Below are positions 9,850-20,389 of a DNA stretch of 64,000 nt, piece after piece (the stretch's first letter is position 1; each line of letters starts with the position of its first letter). The notes under the pieces are model-generated. The model had not been told where the DNA came from and made no database searches. It worked only from the letters and a program-made list of their open reading frames with translations. The stretch comes from Hermatobates lingyangjiaoensis. Its lineage: Eukaryota > Arthropoda > Insecta > Hemiptera > Hermatobatidae. The stretch is from positions 4,623,001 to 4,687,000 of the forward strand of contig JAPFBL010001617.1 of NCBI GenBank assembly GCA_026182355.1, in the 5' to 3' direction. Both the position numbers and the translations under genes were made by a program.

Positions 9850-10211
9850 TTGTACCTGAGGATGGCGAATGACAGCAGAAAGCTTGTATGTATTGTTCTT
9901 TTAGTTAGTTATTTCAGTGATTAAAACCGGTTTTTGAAAAAGTGGTTATTCAAGTGTTTTCGTGGTTCACCTCAAGTTTATTGTGCGTGTTAATGTCTTT
10001 CGCTAACCTTCTTTGGAAGCTACCAGAGTCTCACCGCAAAGTGATAAGAAAACTAGAGAGTATCAACAAGAAATTGGTCAATGCAGAAGCTGCTGCTTAT
10101 TTTAATAACATATGCTTAAGGGAAGACCTGCTGCCATTGTACACAAATATATATATTTCTTATTCTTATATTCTTATAGTCAGAAAGAAGACTAAGTTGT
10201 TTCAACAGTAA
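9850..10211 (+). mobile_element. PLE 5' region: ribozyme-like core and ORF N-terminus
   Basis: CTGAGGA...GAAAG (9856-9881) is followed by an ATG at 9993. The frame reads MSFANLLWKLPESHRKVIRK, LESINKKLVNAEAAAYFNN, ICLREDLLPLYTNIYI and then low-complexity residues to a stop at 10211. 'CLREDLLPLY' resembles the CL...L.P.Y segment near the N-terminus of PLE proteins. The same N-terminal segment occurs inverted at 9676-9768, so the two form an approximately 90-bp inverted repeat about 250 bp apart. The RT is absent. Confidence 0.65.
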
Positions 10212-10214
10212 CAT

Positions 10215-11045
10215 TCTGTTTTAGCCTTTTTTCTGATTTATTACTGTGGTTTGGACACGTTGATATAAATATATAAAACAATATATTCATGGACAACTCA
10301 ATCTCACCCCAACTACGACGGGCCTTCATTATTCTCTCTTAAATATTCTTGACACTACTATACTTATGAATGAATTCCATCCAAAAATTAACTCTACTTC
10401 GTTTTCACCTACTACAATTAAACATATAAAATTTATTCTTTCTAGTATAACCTGAAATAATTTGAAATTACAATTAAGATCCCTTAAGATTAATAATCCA
10501 AGACCATACCATTCCAAAAATTCTTAAATTAAACGAAGTAAAAATCTGATCTTCCATCCTAATCCAGATCTGATCAAGAAGGAATTTCTACTGCACTCCA
10601 TTTCACCAATATTTTCTCAAGTTCTCCAAACATCATCATTGTGACATTTAGCTTTAGGTTTCTATTCGTCTCAATACAATAAAATATTTAAATAATATGT
10701 TTATACGAGTATTTTATATTTATTTTTATTTTCACTGGCTTTGAGTATATTAGGTTAAATGTTACTTTTGTTTTACATTCACTTTCTCTGACCATTTCAG
10801 TTTGTACTCTATTTTTTTTGTATCATAAATAGAATGCATAATCACAAGCAATGAAATTCCATCGTAGATCATATTAATATCTATTAAAAGGGAAAAATTA
10901 CTCAAAGTACAAAACAGAATAAACAATACTTTACTAAAACCACTGTTTCTAAAAAAATGTCACCAGGAGAAGATTGGAAGAGAAAATGAAGTTGACAGAA
11001 GTAGACAACATAACATAATAAGGTTTATTTTGTATATATATATAT
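10215..11045. other. A+T-rich intergenic DNA
   Basis: No gene or repeat boundary recognised. A short TA tract ends the stretch (11035-11047). Confidence 0.5.
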
Positions 11046-11054
11046 ATAAATATT

Positions 11055-11250
11055 AATAAAAGTATTGACCGTGAAGTAGAAACAAAATAAAAGTTTATCA
11101 AGACTCAGTCAGTTCTTCAAGTTGAAATTAAACTCTCATTTAATTTGTTCCTACTTCAGGGTCGATAGTTTTATCAAAAACCTGAAACGTTGGCAATGAG
11201 AGTTTAATTTGAACCTGAAGAACTAACCGAGTCCTGATAAACTTTTATTT
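11055..11250. repeat. Interleaved inverted repeats (S1-S2-S1'-S2')
   Basis: S2 (about 11084-11143) pairs with 11188-11253 in inverse orientation (about 57 bp, about 90% by eye). S1 (about 11057-11086) pairs with 11140-11176. The order S1, S2, S1 inverse, S2 inverse can only form a pseudoknot-like fold or alternative hairpins. The CCTGAA...GAAAC style words inside resemble PLE ends. Confidence 0.6.
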
Positions 11251-11478
11251 TGTATATATGTACATATGCATATGTAGTTCCTCTATCTTTATTGGCCTCC
11301 CTTTATTTTTTATCGAAAATCTCCCAACCCGAAGATATCGTTTCCCAAAATTCTTAAAATCCTAATAATCCTGTTAGGGTGATGGAAACAGTAGTCAAAC
11401 TTGTCCTATTATTACTCCCAGTTTTCCTACACTTCCATTCTCAAAATAAGTCCTACTTGATCTATAATAATATAGTAC

Positions 11479-11563
11479 CTCCGGTGCTCTGCGCAACAGC
11501 TTTTATCGACTTGATTGCATTTTATGTGATGCGTTTTATGTCGACTTGGCGTTAACTAAACTG
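11479..11563 (+). pseudogene. PLE-A GIY-YIG scrap
   Basis: Translates as SGALRNSFYRLDCILCDAFY then VDLALTKL, matching NCVYKLDCTRCDAFYVGL of PLE-A copy 2 (about 8125-8185). Only the core GIY-YIG strands remain. Confidence 0.6.
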
Positions 11564-11632
11564 ACCTATATAGTGGTTAAGGTAAAGACATTAGTTTTCA
11601 CACAAATAACTTTTATGAAAAAGAGCGACACG

Positions 11633-11660
11633 TTTCGAACACTTACTATTCTTATTCAAG
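11633..11660 (-). ncRNA. Hammerhead-like core, PLE-C type
   Basis: On the minus strand CTTGAAT...AAGTGTTCGAAACG, followed about 30 nt later by TTTGTGTGAAAAC. This is the order seen at 28110, 29389 and 52779 in PLE-C type ends. It is degraded at the conserved CTGANGA. Confidence 0.35.
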
Positions 11661-11764
11661 TTACATCTGTTACTCAGGTAGGTGAGAGAGGTATAGAAGC
11701 TGAGTTCATACGAATAAGTTTTATTAAACACAACAATTTAGTTTAAGAAAATTAATTAAAATTA

Positions 11765-13555
11765 AGGAATTAATACCAACATGCTAGGGCGTTTCGAAAA
11801 CTTTTGAATATCAACATAGTAAATACAGCAAGATATAACAGTCGAATTTTCAAATAAGTATAAAGAGACAAAATTCACCAAAATAACACAAACCAACCCT
11901 ACATGTGATCAAATATACTCTGTTCGGTGAAGGCAATTTCTTTTTCTTTTTTTCTTAAAAAAAGGGAAAACTGTTATAAAAAAAATTTTCTCTAGTACTT
12001 AAGAAGACCTTCCTTTTATTTGCTTAAATAAACAAACAACAACAATACATTAATTTTGAAATTAATAATGACAGACTTCAAGGATAACAAAATGGGTCAG
12101 TTTTCAGTGACATCTGATGGACTATCGGCCATTGCACGAGCAAGTGTTCTACTAACAATGAACCATTTGTTTGTCATGATTTCGGTGATAGTAAGATAGA
12201 AATAAGTCTCAAGGAATGGCAGTGCAAGGAGTGATTTCAAACTGAAATACTAGAGGTTAATGACTGAGCTGGCCCAGCTCAACGGGTCAATGACGTTCAT
12301 TATACTATCAACCACTGGCCAAATGGGAAAACCGTTCCACCATCATACCTTCAAATCATATTGAATCAATTGTTCATTCTCTTTGCACTGATCCATTTGC
12401 AGGTGTTTCCTAAACCTAGTGTTCATTGACATATATATTAACATAGCTAAAGAAGAAATAACAGAATCTTGATTCTATGGATTATAAGGTATATACCGAA
12501 AGCTACCAGAAAATATCAAAACAGCTGGAAATAGCCACGGAAATTTTTGATTTTTCAGGAGCACAGATATTTTTTTTATTTTACAAGAAACTGTTTAACT
12601 TTTAAAGAAAAAATATGAACAGTTGGTTCTCAAAGTTAAAAAAGGTCCATTTTATAAATAAAATTATAAAAGCTATATATTTTTGCAAATAAAGATCAAC
12701 TAAGTTTTTTATCAATTACGACAAATAGCATTCAATATCAGCATAAATTTGTTACTTCTAATTAATATCATCAACTTTTTTAAGTATACCATAATTTGTT
12801 AGAATTTAACTTTACTTAATACATTGCAAAGAATGTACTTGTCCACTTTGACAATCATCGACTACGATGGTGAATATAATATGATATATTTCAAGTAACA
12901 ATTATGAAAAATAACTATAAAAAAATTAAAACACCATAAAGGTCAATAAATAAACGTATAAACGAAGAATAAACAATGTAGAAAACTTATCCAGTCTCTA
13001 TAAGGGAGAAATGTTGAACTCACAGAATTAGACGAACAATGTAGAAAAAAGTATTAAAGAGAACTATGCTATAGACTCGAATATTTCAGATTAAAAAATA
13101 TTTGAGGCATTTTTGTTTATCAAAAGTTGTAACTGATGTGAAAACAGACTGAGTACCAATAAACTCCAACCTGTTGGGCCATTACAAGAAAACAATCTCG
13201 CATGCAGTTCAAGCCTGTATATCATTAAATTAAACATATCTCTGTAGCCAATAGCATTCAAACCTAACACAATGAAAGAAACAAAAAGAAAGGAGTACTT
13301 GAAACACATTGAAATGTAAAATAGTTATTACAATCAATTTTAAGTTGTAAATTTAACTGTCCTTTTCTCTAGTGAAGGAGTAATGAATGGATAAAAATAT
13401 TTCAATAAAACCGACCAACAACTTAATTATGAATTTTGCATAGGGCGTCAATTTTAATATACAGATAAATGCATTCGAAGTACTTATTTCACGGAGATAT
13501 GTAGGTGAGGAGAATCACATAATCATAGTCGTCCAGAAGAATACGAATCAATTAT
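11765..13555. other. A+T-rich intergenic DNA
   Basis: No gene recognised. A 72-codon minus frame (13091-13309) is hydrophobic but has no identifiable domain. Confidence 0.5.
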
Positions 13556-13559
13556 GAGA

Positions 13560-13725
13560 AGGTTTGTTGAATGTGAAGGGAGCGAAGGGACAAGGAGTGA
13601 TCAATAGAAAAGCGGAGGCTGAAGTGCACCAACAACTCGCCCCACCCTACCGGTCAGCCTGTCCACGGCCACAGCACGTCAGAGGGAGCATCGGCCACAA
13701 CTCAGACAACCACTCCACTTTAGAT
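13560..13725. other. G+C-rich islet with G-to-C switch
   Basis: Purine/G-rich from 13560 to 13625, then C-rich to 13720, with several CpG. No frame with a recognisable domain crosses it. Confidence 0.5.
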
Positions 13726-13859
13726 AAATACAACATTAAATGATACACCGGCTAATAGAAAATATGTTTATTAAAAAAACCTGCAGTTTTGTCATAAGGA
13801 ACGAAAAATTACTTTTCTCATACACTAATATTATCCATAACCTATGGGGTTCTTAAACT

Positions 13860-14850
13860 AACTAAGAATTTAAGAACTGTATGTCTGGCATTAAGGTTTG
13901 TTAAAGGCTGGGACATGTTGATTGACCGTATCACTTTCGTTAAACGACCATGCATTACATTCTGGAAATCATCAACAATACATAGTTTATTTGCGTTTCC
14001 TTTTATAATTTTAAAACTTTTATTCGTAACTAGATTACCTGTGACCCGTTGGGTCACCCAACACCTTCTTTTTAATGCAATGAAGTTCACATAAATGCAG
14101 ATATACTCTAAATTAATTAATTTCTAATAAAGAGAATAATAGACATATTTTTAAGACAGTTCTCTATATTTACATGTTTTGTACAACTTGAATTTTCCAA
14201 AGAAAAACCTTCACGTTTTCTTTCTGTTTGACCCTACTGCGAGGAACATCCAATTGGTCATGTTGAAATGCTGTTTTACATAAATGAACTAAAACTTTCT
14301 ACAGAGTATCTTCTTGAGTCTTATGAATAGTCATGACAAATGATAACTGAAATGGAAATTGAATCTTTAAAAAAGGAATTTGTTGTCTTCAGATAAAACG
14401 ATTTTCAATCTTGGAATTAAAACTATTTCCCCAATATTTCTTGGTTGGCGAATGAAGAGTAAATGTATTCTACACACTAATCAGTATTATATGCAAGGAT
14501 AAACATGTCTTCGGGTAATAATACTGTCTTTATTTTCATTCTTTTCAACTCTGTCTTCACCCATGTTTATCAGAAATTTAGAGTATTCCTCATCTTCTTC
14601 TTGACTCTCATATTGCTAGTTAAATGAAATTAAGTAAAGTTGCGCCAAAGTAAGACTGATTCAAGCATTATAGATATCAGAATCAGTTCCTCTATTGACA
14701 ACTGGAAGAAGTCAATTCCTGAGATGCTACAGCTAATACAATTAGTCTTGAATTCCTCAATTTAGAGAGAATTAGTTTTATTAAGAACTTTTCTGTACCT
14801 TCTGATGCATCGGTAGCCCTACTCTATCATTTTTATTGAAATAGATATAT
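13860..14850 (-). pseudogene. Second, older Helitron helicase remnant
   Basis: On the minus strand 14830-14680 reads (with stops) a Walker-A-like EGTEKFLIKL, then LILSKLRNSRLIVLAVASQE, resembling the GTGKTF...LAVASSGIA region of Helitron PIF1 helicases. Further on (14450-14170) comes EIVLIPRLKIVLSEDNKF, then FQLSFVMTIHKTQEDTL (motif VI FAMTINKSQGQTL), FQHDQLDVPRSRV (FSHGQLYVALSRV) and NVKVFL. The region between Walker A and these motifs is mostly deleted. The frame MNFIALKRRCWVTQ (13842-14090) lies just past the conserved end and is of unknown meaning. It is a different, older family than the Helitron at 1.5-2.3 kb. No 3' hairpin/CTRR end was identified. Confidence 0.65.
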
Positions 14851-15129
14851 CAAAAGAAGAAAATATAGGCATTATGACAGTGCTTTTTTTGATTACGGAC
14901 ATAATTTTGTGCTGTTAATATTTTACTTATATTAACATGATAATTTCTAAAACTTCTGTTAAATATAATAAATATCATTTGTTGATATATTAAATAATTA
15001 TTTCATATTCTCGTCGATTATTCATTATATTTTCTCTTTCGAAATTTATCATAATTAAATCATTATAATTTACGTCGAAAAACATTTAATTAATCTTTGG
15101 ACGTCATTTATATGAGGTTTTGGAAGGTT

Positions 15130-15290
15130 TCTGAAGCGGAGCCCTCGTGGCACAAGCGCGGGCTGGACCTCCAGATGACTCCAATGCTGACGACGTGGAT
15201 ATGATTCCCTCAGATAATCTATTAATTTTATTCTGTTTGGAGCGTGCGACGGTTTCCAGCAAGCAAGGAAGACGATCAGACTTTTATAAG
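15130..15290 (+). mobile_element. tRNA-derived SINE head (second SINE type)
   Basis: 15133-15208 resembles a tRNA: a GAGCCCTCGTGGCACAAGCG A-box-like part, an anticodon-loop-like CTCCAGA and a GGATATGATTCCC B-box-like part. The CCA in the loop position suggests a tRNA-Trp origin. The arms do not pair well enough for a working tRNA. About 80 bp of body follow. Confidence 0.5.
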
Positions 15291-15714
15291 TCTAACTAAA
15301 CTATCCATGATTCTCTGTGTCACTCAGAAATTACAACAATAGGTATTGAAATTAATTCACTGAACATGATTGACAGGGATAATTTTAATTGTTGTTTCTT
15401 GTTATTAAGGCACGGAAACAGATTCTTAAATGACCCAAGCTAATGATATAGAATTCTTAACATGATTCAAGATATATACACAGTAAGTATATTTAGCAAA
15501 ATAAAAATCTTTTAAAAGTAACAAAATCATTTATTTTATCATATAAATAAATAAAACATCAATTCAGGTTATATACACAATGAAATATATTTAAAGCAAA
15601 ACAAAACTTGTAAATTGAAATATTCAATTTATTTACCTAACACAAAATAAAATTAATGAAAGGAATGTGTCTTTATAATATTACCTCAAAACATTCGTAT
15701 TTTATCTGACAGTT

Positions 15715-16300
15715 GTGTGTCAAGTTTGTTTCCAAAATTATTCATTTTTAAACTCTAATTTAGTAGTTTATTACATATTTGTTACATTTATTTATAACAC
15801 ATTTGCACTACAATTATTAGCGAGCAGAAAAGCCTCTGGGCTACTCTGGCTCCAATCCTTAATTTTATTACCAGTGTTGATATTGCGCAAATTTTAAATG
15901 ATTTTTTTGTTACATTTACATGTAATAGATTTCGACTAGTATCATCGGCGAGCACGCAAGTAGCCTCTGGGCTACTCTGACACCATGCCTTTACTTTATT
16001 ACCATGGTTTATATTATTCAAATTTGAAATTCAACATTTTTTTTGTTAATTTATTTTTAATACATCTGTCCTACTGATATCAGCGAGCACGCAAGCTAGT
16101 GGGTTACCCTGGCTTTATGTCTGTAGTTTATTACCAGTGTTTATATTACGCAAATATTAACTTAAAAAAACATTTTTTTGTTAAATTTATACATAATACA
16201 TTTGCACTACTGTCATCGGCGAGTACGCAAGACACTTTCTACCCTGGCTCCAATTTTGTGAATATGGTGATAATTTTCTTTTATTTAACACTATTCAGGT
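15715..16300 (+). repeat. Divergent ~133-bp tandem repeat, about four units
   Basis: The landmark GCGAGCACGCAAG (variants) recurs at about 15820, 15948, 16083 and 16219, with spacings of 128, 135 and 136 bp. Each is followed by a CTCTGGGCTACTCTGGC-like block, TTTATTACCAGTGTTTATAT and a T-run. Copies differ by substitutions and small indels, so this is an old satellite-like array. The open frames across it are incidental. Confidence 0.85.
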
Positions 16301-16410
16301 AATAAATAATATCTACTTAATTTCAGATCTCAATCTCCACGGAAAATGGGTGAACAAACGAACAAATTGACGAACTTTATATATAGAGATAGATAAAGAT
16401 TATATTAACT

Positions 16411-16530
16411 CATTAAACGATAAATCGTGGTATAGCCAAAAAAAATGTTCATAAAAGACACCATATACCCCTTTCCATGAAAGTAATTTCGACAGAAAAG
16501 CCTGTAGCTCATCTTCCCAAAGGGGTCAGC
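16411..16530 (+). repeat. 120-bp direct repeat, copy 1
   Basis: From CATTAAACGATAAATCG to AAAGGGGTCAGC. Identical to 17635-17754 except for two substitutions by eye. No element body was recognised. Confidence 0.9.
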
Positions 16531-17634
16531 TGCCATTGTTTTATGCCTGTCACAACTGAGAGCAATATGTTCCAAATATTTTTTTCTATTTAAAAATACT
16601 TTATGATTCGATAATGTTCATATATTTAAAATAAATTTCTAAAAATTAAAATTAAGTGATGCTAAGGGAATAAACTTTCCATTACGTTTAACAAAATTAT
16701 TGACTATTTTTCGTAATCAATTTGTTCTATAATTTCTGGAATATACAGTAGCAGATATCCAATTATATAATAGTATTAACTGAAAGCTTTATATTCAGCT
16801 TTTATAAGATAACGTTGACCAATTATATCTACTAGAACCAGACCATAGTTCCAGATTCGGAATGACTCCAAAACTTTGTCATACTGATAGCTGTTTGAAA
16901 TATCATGTTCACCATACCAAATTAACCCATCCATCATGATTTTCATTCTTGTCAAATAAATTGGATTTCATAGTTCACCCTGCAGACTTCTACACCACCC
17001 AATAATTACTTACTGGTTAAATTTCTCAGTTCAGCTTCAAGATTAGTTCACGTTAACCCCTACATGTCATTGTTCATACCGTGACCTTTATTATCAGTAA
17101 TGGAACAGAACAACCAATTCTTATGTCATTACAAGTTCCTTCCTTCGTTGAGTGGTTTCTCTCTTTCAAAATTCTATCCATTAAAAGCCTGTCTGGCTTT
17201 AGAACAACACTGAAAAGCAGAGTTTCGATACCAGTGTCAGAATCAGAAAGTGGAAATCGTTTCTTGTACTTACGGCTCCGTGGTACGAGGTTTCCTAGTT
17301 TGTAAATACTTTTAAACCGACCTCTGCTTATTAAATTGAACAAAGCGTTTTCAAACTTAATTAATATTCACTATTTAGCAAGAAAAACTGAGTGGGAGAC
17401 AGAGTTTTGTCCTGATAACCAAAAGCTATGACTTTAGGTGTCTCCAGAAATTAGGCCAAGTGGTCCAATGGTACCTGAGCAAGGAAGCAGACTGATTCTT
17501 GTCAAAAATATAACCGACTCATTGAATCACTTATCTTTTTTTTCCTAATATGACTTATATGAACTATTATGAAAATTATTTTTCCATTTATGTTAAATAG
17601 GACTGATTTACAATGAAGGACCTGACGCGTCCTT
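16531..17634. other. 1.1-kb interval between the 120-bp direct repeats
   Basis: No recognisable coding domain. Overlapping frames at 17074-17343 (minus, 89 codons) and 17081-17305 (plus, 74 codons) are both open. Neither is recognised. Confidence 0.4.
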
Positions 17635-17754
17635 CATTAAACGATAATTCGTGGTATAGCCAAAAAAAATGTTCATAAAAGACACCATATACCCTTTTCC
17701 ATGAAAGTAATTTCGACAGAAAAGCCTGTAGCTCATCTTCCCAAAGGGGTCAGC
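17635..17754 (+). repeat. 120-bp direct repeat, copy 2
   Basis: Near-identical partner of 16411-16530 (starts are 1,224 bp apart). Flanking sequences are unrelated on both sides. Confidence 0.9.
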
Positions 17755-17759
17755 TTTTG

Positions 17760-19120
17760 TCTTGACCGAATACAAAGAACTAAAACAAAGCTCAAGAAAT
17801 TTTACTGTTATGTAAATTATGAATTAGAGTGTGAAGGTGAATTTATGACTATAGAGGACTTCAAAAATCACTAAAGATAATTGGCAGCGTCTAAAATGTA
17901 TATATTAAATAAATTCAATCCCAACAAAAAAGATATAGAGGTGAAGAGATTAAAAATTACTCTAAGGCAGAAGCACCAGCGGGATTTCGTTTCACTGATG
18001 ACATTTGATAAGTTTATAATCGCTATCAAAATATATAAAAGAGATAAGATAACAACCTAATCTGAACAGCTCTTCACCTAAAATTAAATTAAATTCTTAA
18101 AAGAATTTGGTATTTGTAATGCCATAGAAAACGAAAATTTGAAAAAAGTAAAGGCATTCAAATTCAATAAAGTCAAGGAATACTTTATTCAACATTCAGC
18201 ACAGTACATTGAGACACACAGAACCAATTGAATCACACCAAACATAAGCAAACGAACACAATAGCAACTATGGAAAATGACTGAACCTCGACCATGTAAA
18301 GATGAAAATCTTTTATCAGATTTATCTCTACACCCATTCTGTTTAACTTCCTGAAAGGCCCTCAATTAATTAGCCTAGTTTTATAAAAAAAAATCTTTCA
18401 ATGGAAACTACAAGTTGTTGTGTCTTTTCAAAATTAGCATGTGATAAGAATATTTTTCAACAAAAATTTGAAAACTAGTAGCTAAATATACTTAACCCCA
18501 CCAATTCATAAAATCCTTTTACAGTATTTGAATTTCTCGACATTTGGTACAGCATGAAACAATTCTCAAAAACAACTTAGGCCATCGTATGTTTCGTCTG
18601 TATTTTTAGGCATATTCAGGGCTACATCAATAATAGAATTAATTGCCATAACATGAAAAAGTTAAATGGTAATTAATTATGTTATTCCTACAGACTGAAG
18701 ATAACTACAAATATAGGGGAAACGTTGGTCTAAGGTGTTTTTGAAAATTATTTCATACTGGACCAAATATCCAGAAAGTGAAATACTCTAGAACATATGT
18801 GGTGCAGATAAGATAACTTTGATTAAAACCATTTTGAAATGATTACTTCAACTGAAGTGTCTGAAATAGTTTTTTTGGAGTTTCATTTATTAATGGCAAT
18901 GATATAAAAGAATAACACTTCCACAACAAACTAATATACCAATCACAATCACATAATCAATCAATCATCCTCAGACTGTACCCTAAATAATCTACAAACA
19001 GTTTAAATTTAATATTTACTAACAATCCAGGATATTTACAAACATATTTTATAGAATGAGATTCCATATCAGAAGCATGTAGTTCAAACTAGTTAGTCCT
19101 AACAAAATTATATGTATTGT
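17760..19120. other. A+T-rich intergenic DNA
   Basis: No gene, RNA or element end recognised. Confidence 0.5.
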
Positions 19121-19134
19121 TCAAGGTTGTAGTC

Positions 19135-19581
19135 CAGTGCTTCTCAAACTGTGCGCTCGGGCGCATTGGTGCACTCTGGAAGGTAGCCAGGTGCGCCCCA
19201 AGGTGGCGGAAGAATAACTTTACAAACAAATTTATATTTTAAAAATTTGAAACATTTTCATGTATTTTAGAAACACCAAAAGTTTTCAAGTCTGAGTTAA
19301 GTCTCTGTTACTTGATATTTTGAACTGGACGGTAAATTTCTTCATTTTTTAAGCAAATAGTGGTACTTTCTCTTTCCTTTCCTAGGGTATTTAAATCATT
19401 TGTTACTGATATCTCTCTCTCTTTCTTTCTTTCTCTTAAAAAAAGTTTTCTTATAATTTCCTACCATTTTCCTATTTTTAAATTTCAGGACTAAATTTTC
19501 TATTTTGAAATCAGTGACGCGTCACAAAGCTTTGGTTATTTCATAGGTGCGCCCTGAAGTAAAAAAGTTTGAGAAATACTG
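19135..19581 (+). mobile_element. Non-autonomous hAT element (MITE) with perfect 8-bp TSD
   Basis: Terminal inverted repeats CAGTGCTTCTCAAACT (left) and the complement of AGTTTGAGAAATACTG (right) match the classic hAT end CAGNGNTTCTCAAAC. The target duplication TTGTAGTC is perfect at 19127-19134 and 19582-19589. The element is 447 bp and has no transposase frame, so it must be mobilised in trans. Sub-terminal GGTGCGCCC-like words occur at both ends. Confidence 0.93.
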
Positions 19582-19589
19582 TTGTAGTC

Positions 19590-20035
19590 TGAGAGTGACC
19601 ACATGGATGGATGGTTATTTAACTGTTAATTATATTAATTTGAGCAACTAAAAATTTAATCTATATCTCGTGTGACCGTCTTTTCTTCCGAGTGCAAATT
19701 CCAAAATATTAATCAGATCATTCAAGCCAGGACTGTTTACAGCAGTTTACTTATTGACCAGTTACAAAGTTCTTATTAAAAAAAGTTATACATATCAGCG
19801 CAAATACTTTTTATAACATTTCTCTAAAACATTAGGACGAAAAAAGGGGGTGGAGTTAAGTACATGGTATTAGATCCACTGAAACACAAATTTCGTCTCT
19901 AGTACAAACCCCAATCAAAAATTATCTTTGCAGGTTTAAAACTAGTATATTAAATTTAATATGCTAATTTAAATTTTATTTTATATTCCGGAGAAACGTA
20001 CTGTTTAATAAAACGTTCTTCACAAAAGTATTGGA
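19590..20035. other. A+T-rich intergenic DNA
   Basis: Nothing recognised. Confidence 0.5.
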
Positions 20036-20039
20036 AACT

Positions 20040-20180
20040 ATGAAGCCAGCACAGGGAGCCGTGAAGCAAAAGAAACTGGCTCCCACGTCCTGGTTAAGTG
20101 AGACACAGCGCAGGTAGTTCTGCCCCTCTGACCTGCACCCCTCTAGCTTACTCACTCATCTCTTCCCTCCTACAACTGGT
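20040..20180. other. G+C-rich islet
   Basis: About 140 bp of raised G+C, mixed then strongly C/T-rich in the right half (20120-20180). No coding motif. Confidence 0.45.
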
Positions 20181-20389
20181 GTTTCTTACTCTTTTTTCCT
20201 GCAATGTTCAATGGTTGTTGATATAATTCCAGCGAGGTAAAGTCCCTAATAGTCATTTGAGTAACTGAATACATGTTCTGGTTATGATGGACTTCATTCC
20301 CCCTTTTCTCAAGATGTGATTATTAAATGGAATATTAGTCAAACAAAGTTGATACTCTTCCAAAGAAATTCAGATAATGATTAAAAAAA

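Noticed and set aside
13842..14090. 82-codon frame as an independent gene
   Set aside because: It lies immediately past the decayed Helitron helicase on the same strand and shows no recognisable domain of its own.
15133..15208. Functional tRNA-Trp gene
   Set aside because: A- and B-box-like words and a CCA loop are present, but the acceptor and arm pairings fail and a SINE-like body follows.
16411..17754. LTR retrotransposon bounded by the 120-bp repeats
   Set aside because: No TG...CA ends, primer-binding site, polypurine tract, target duplication or gag/pol relic was seen; kept only as an unexplained repeat pair.
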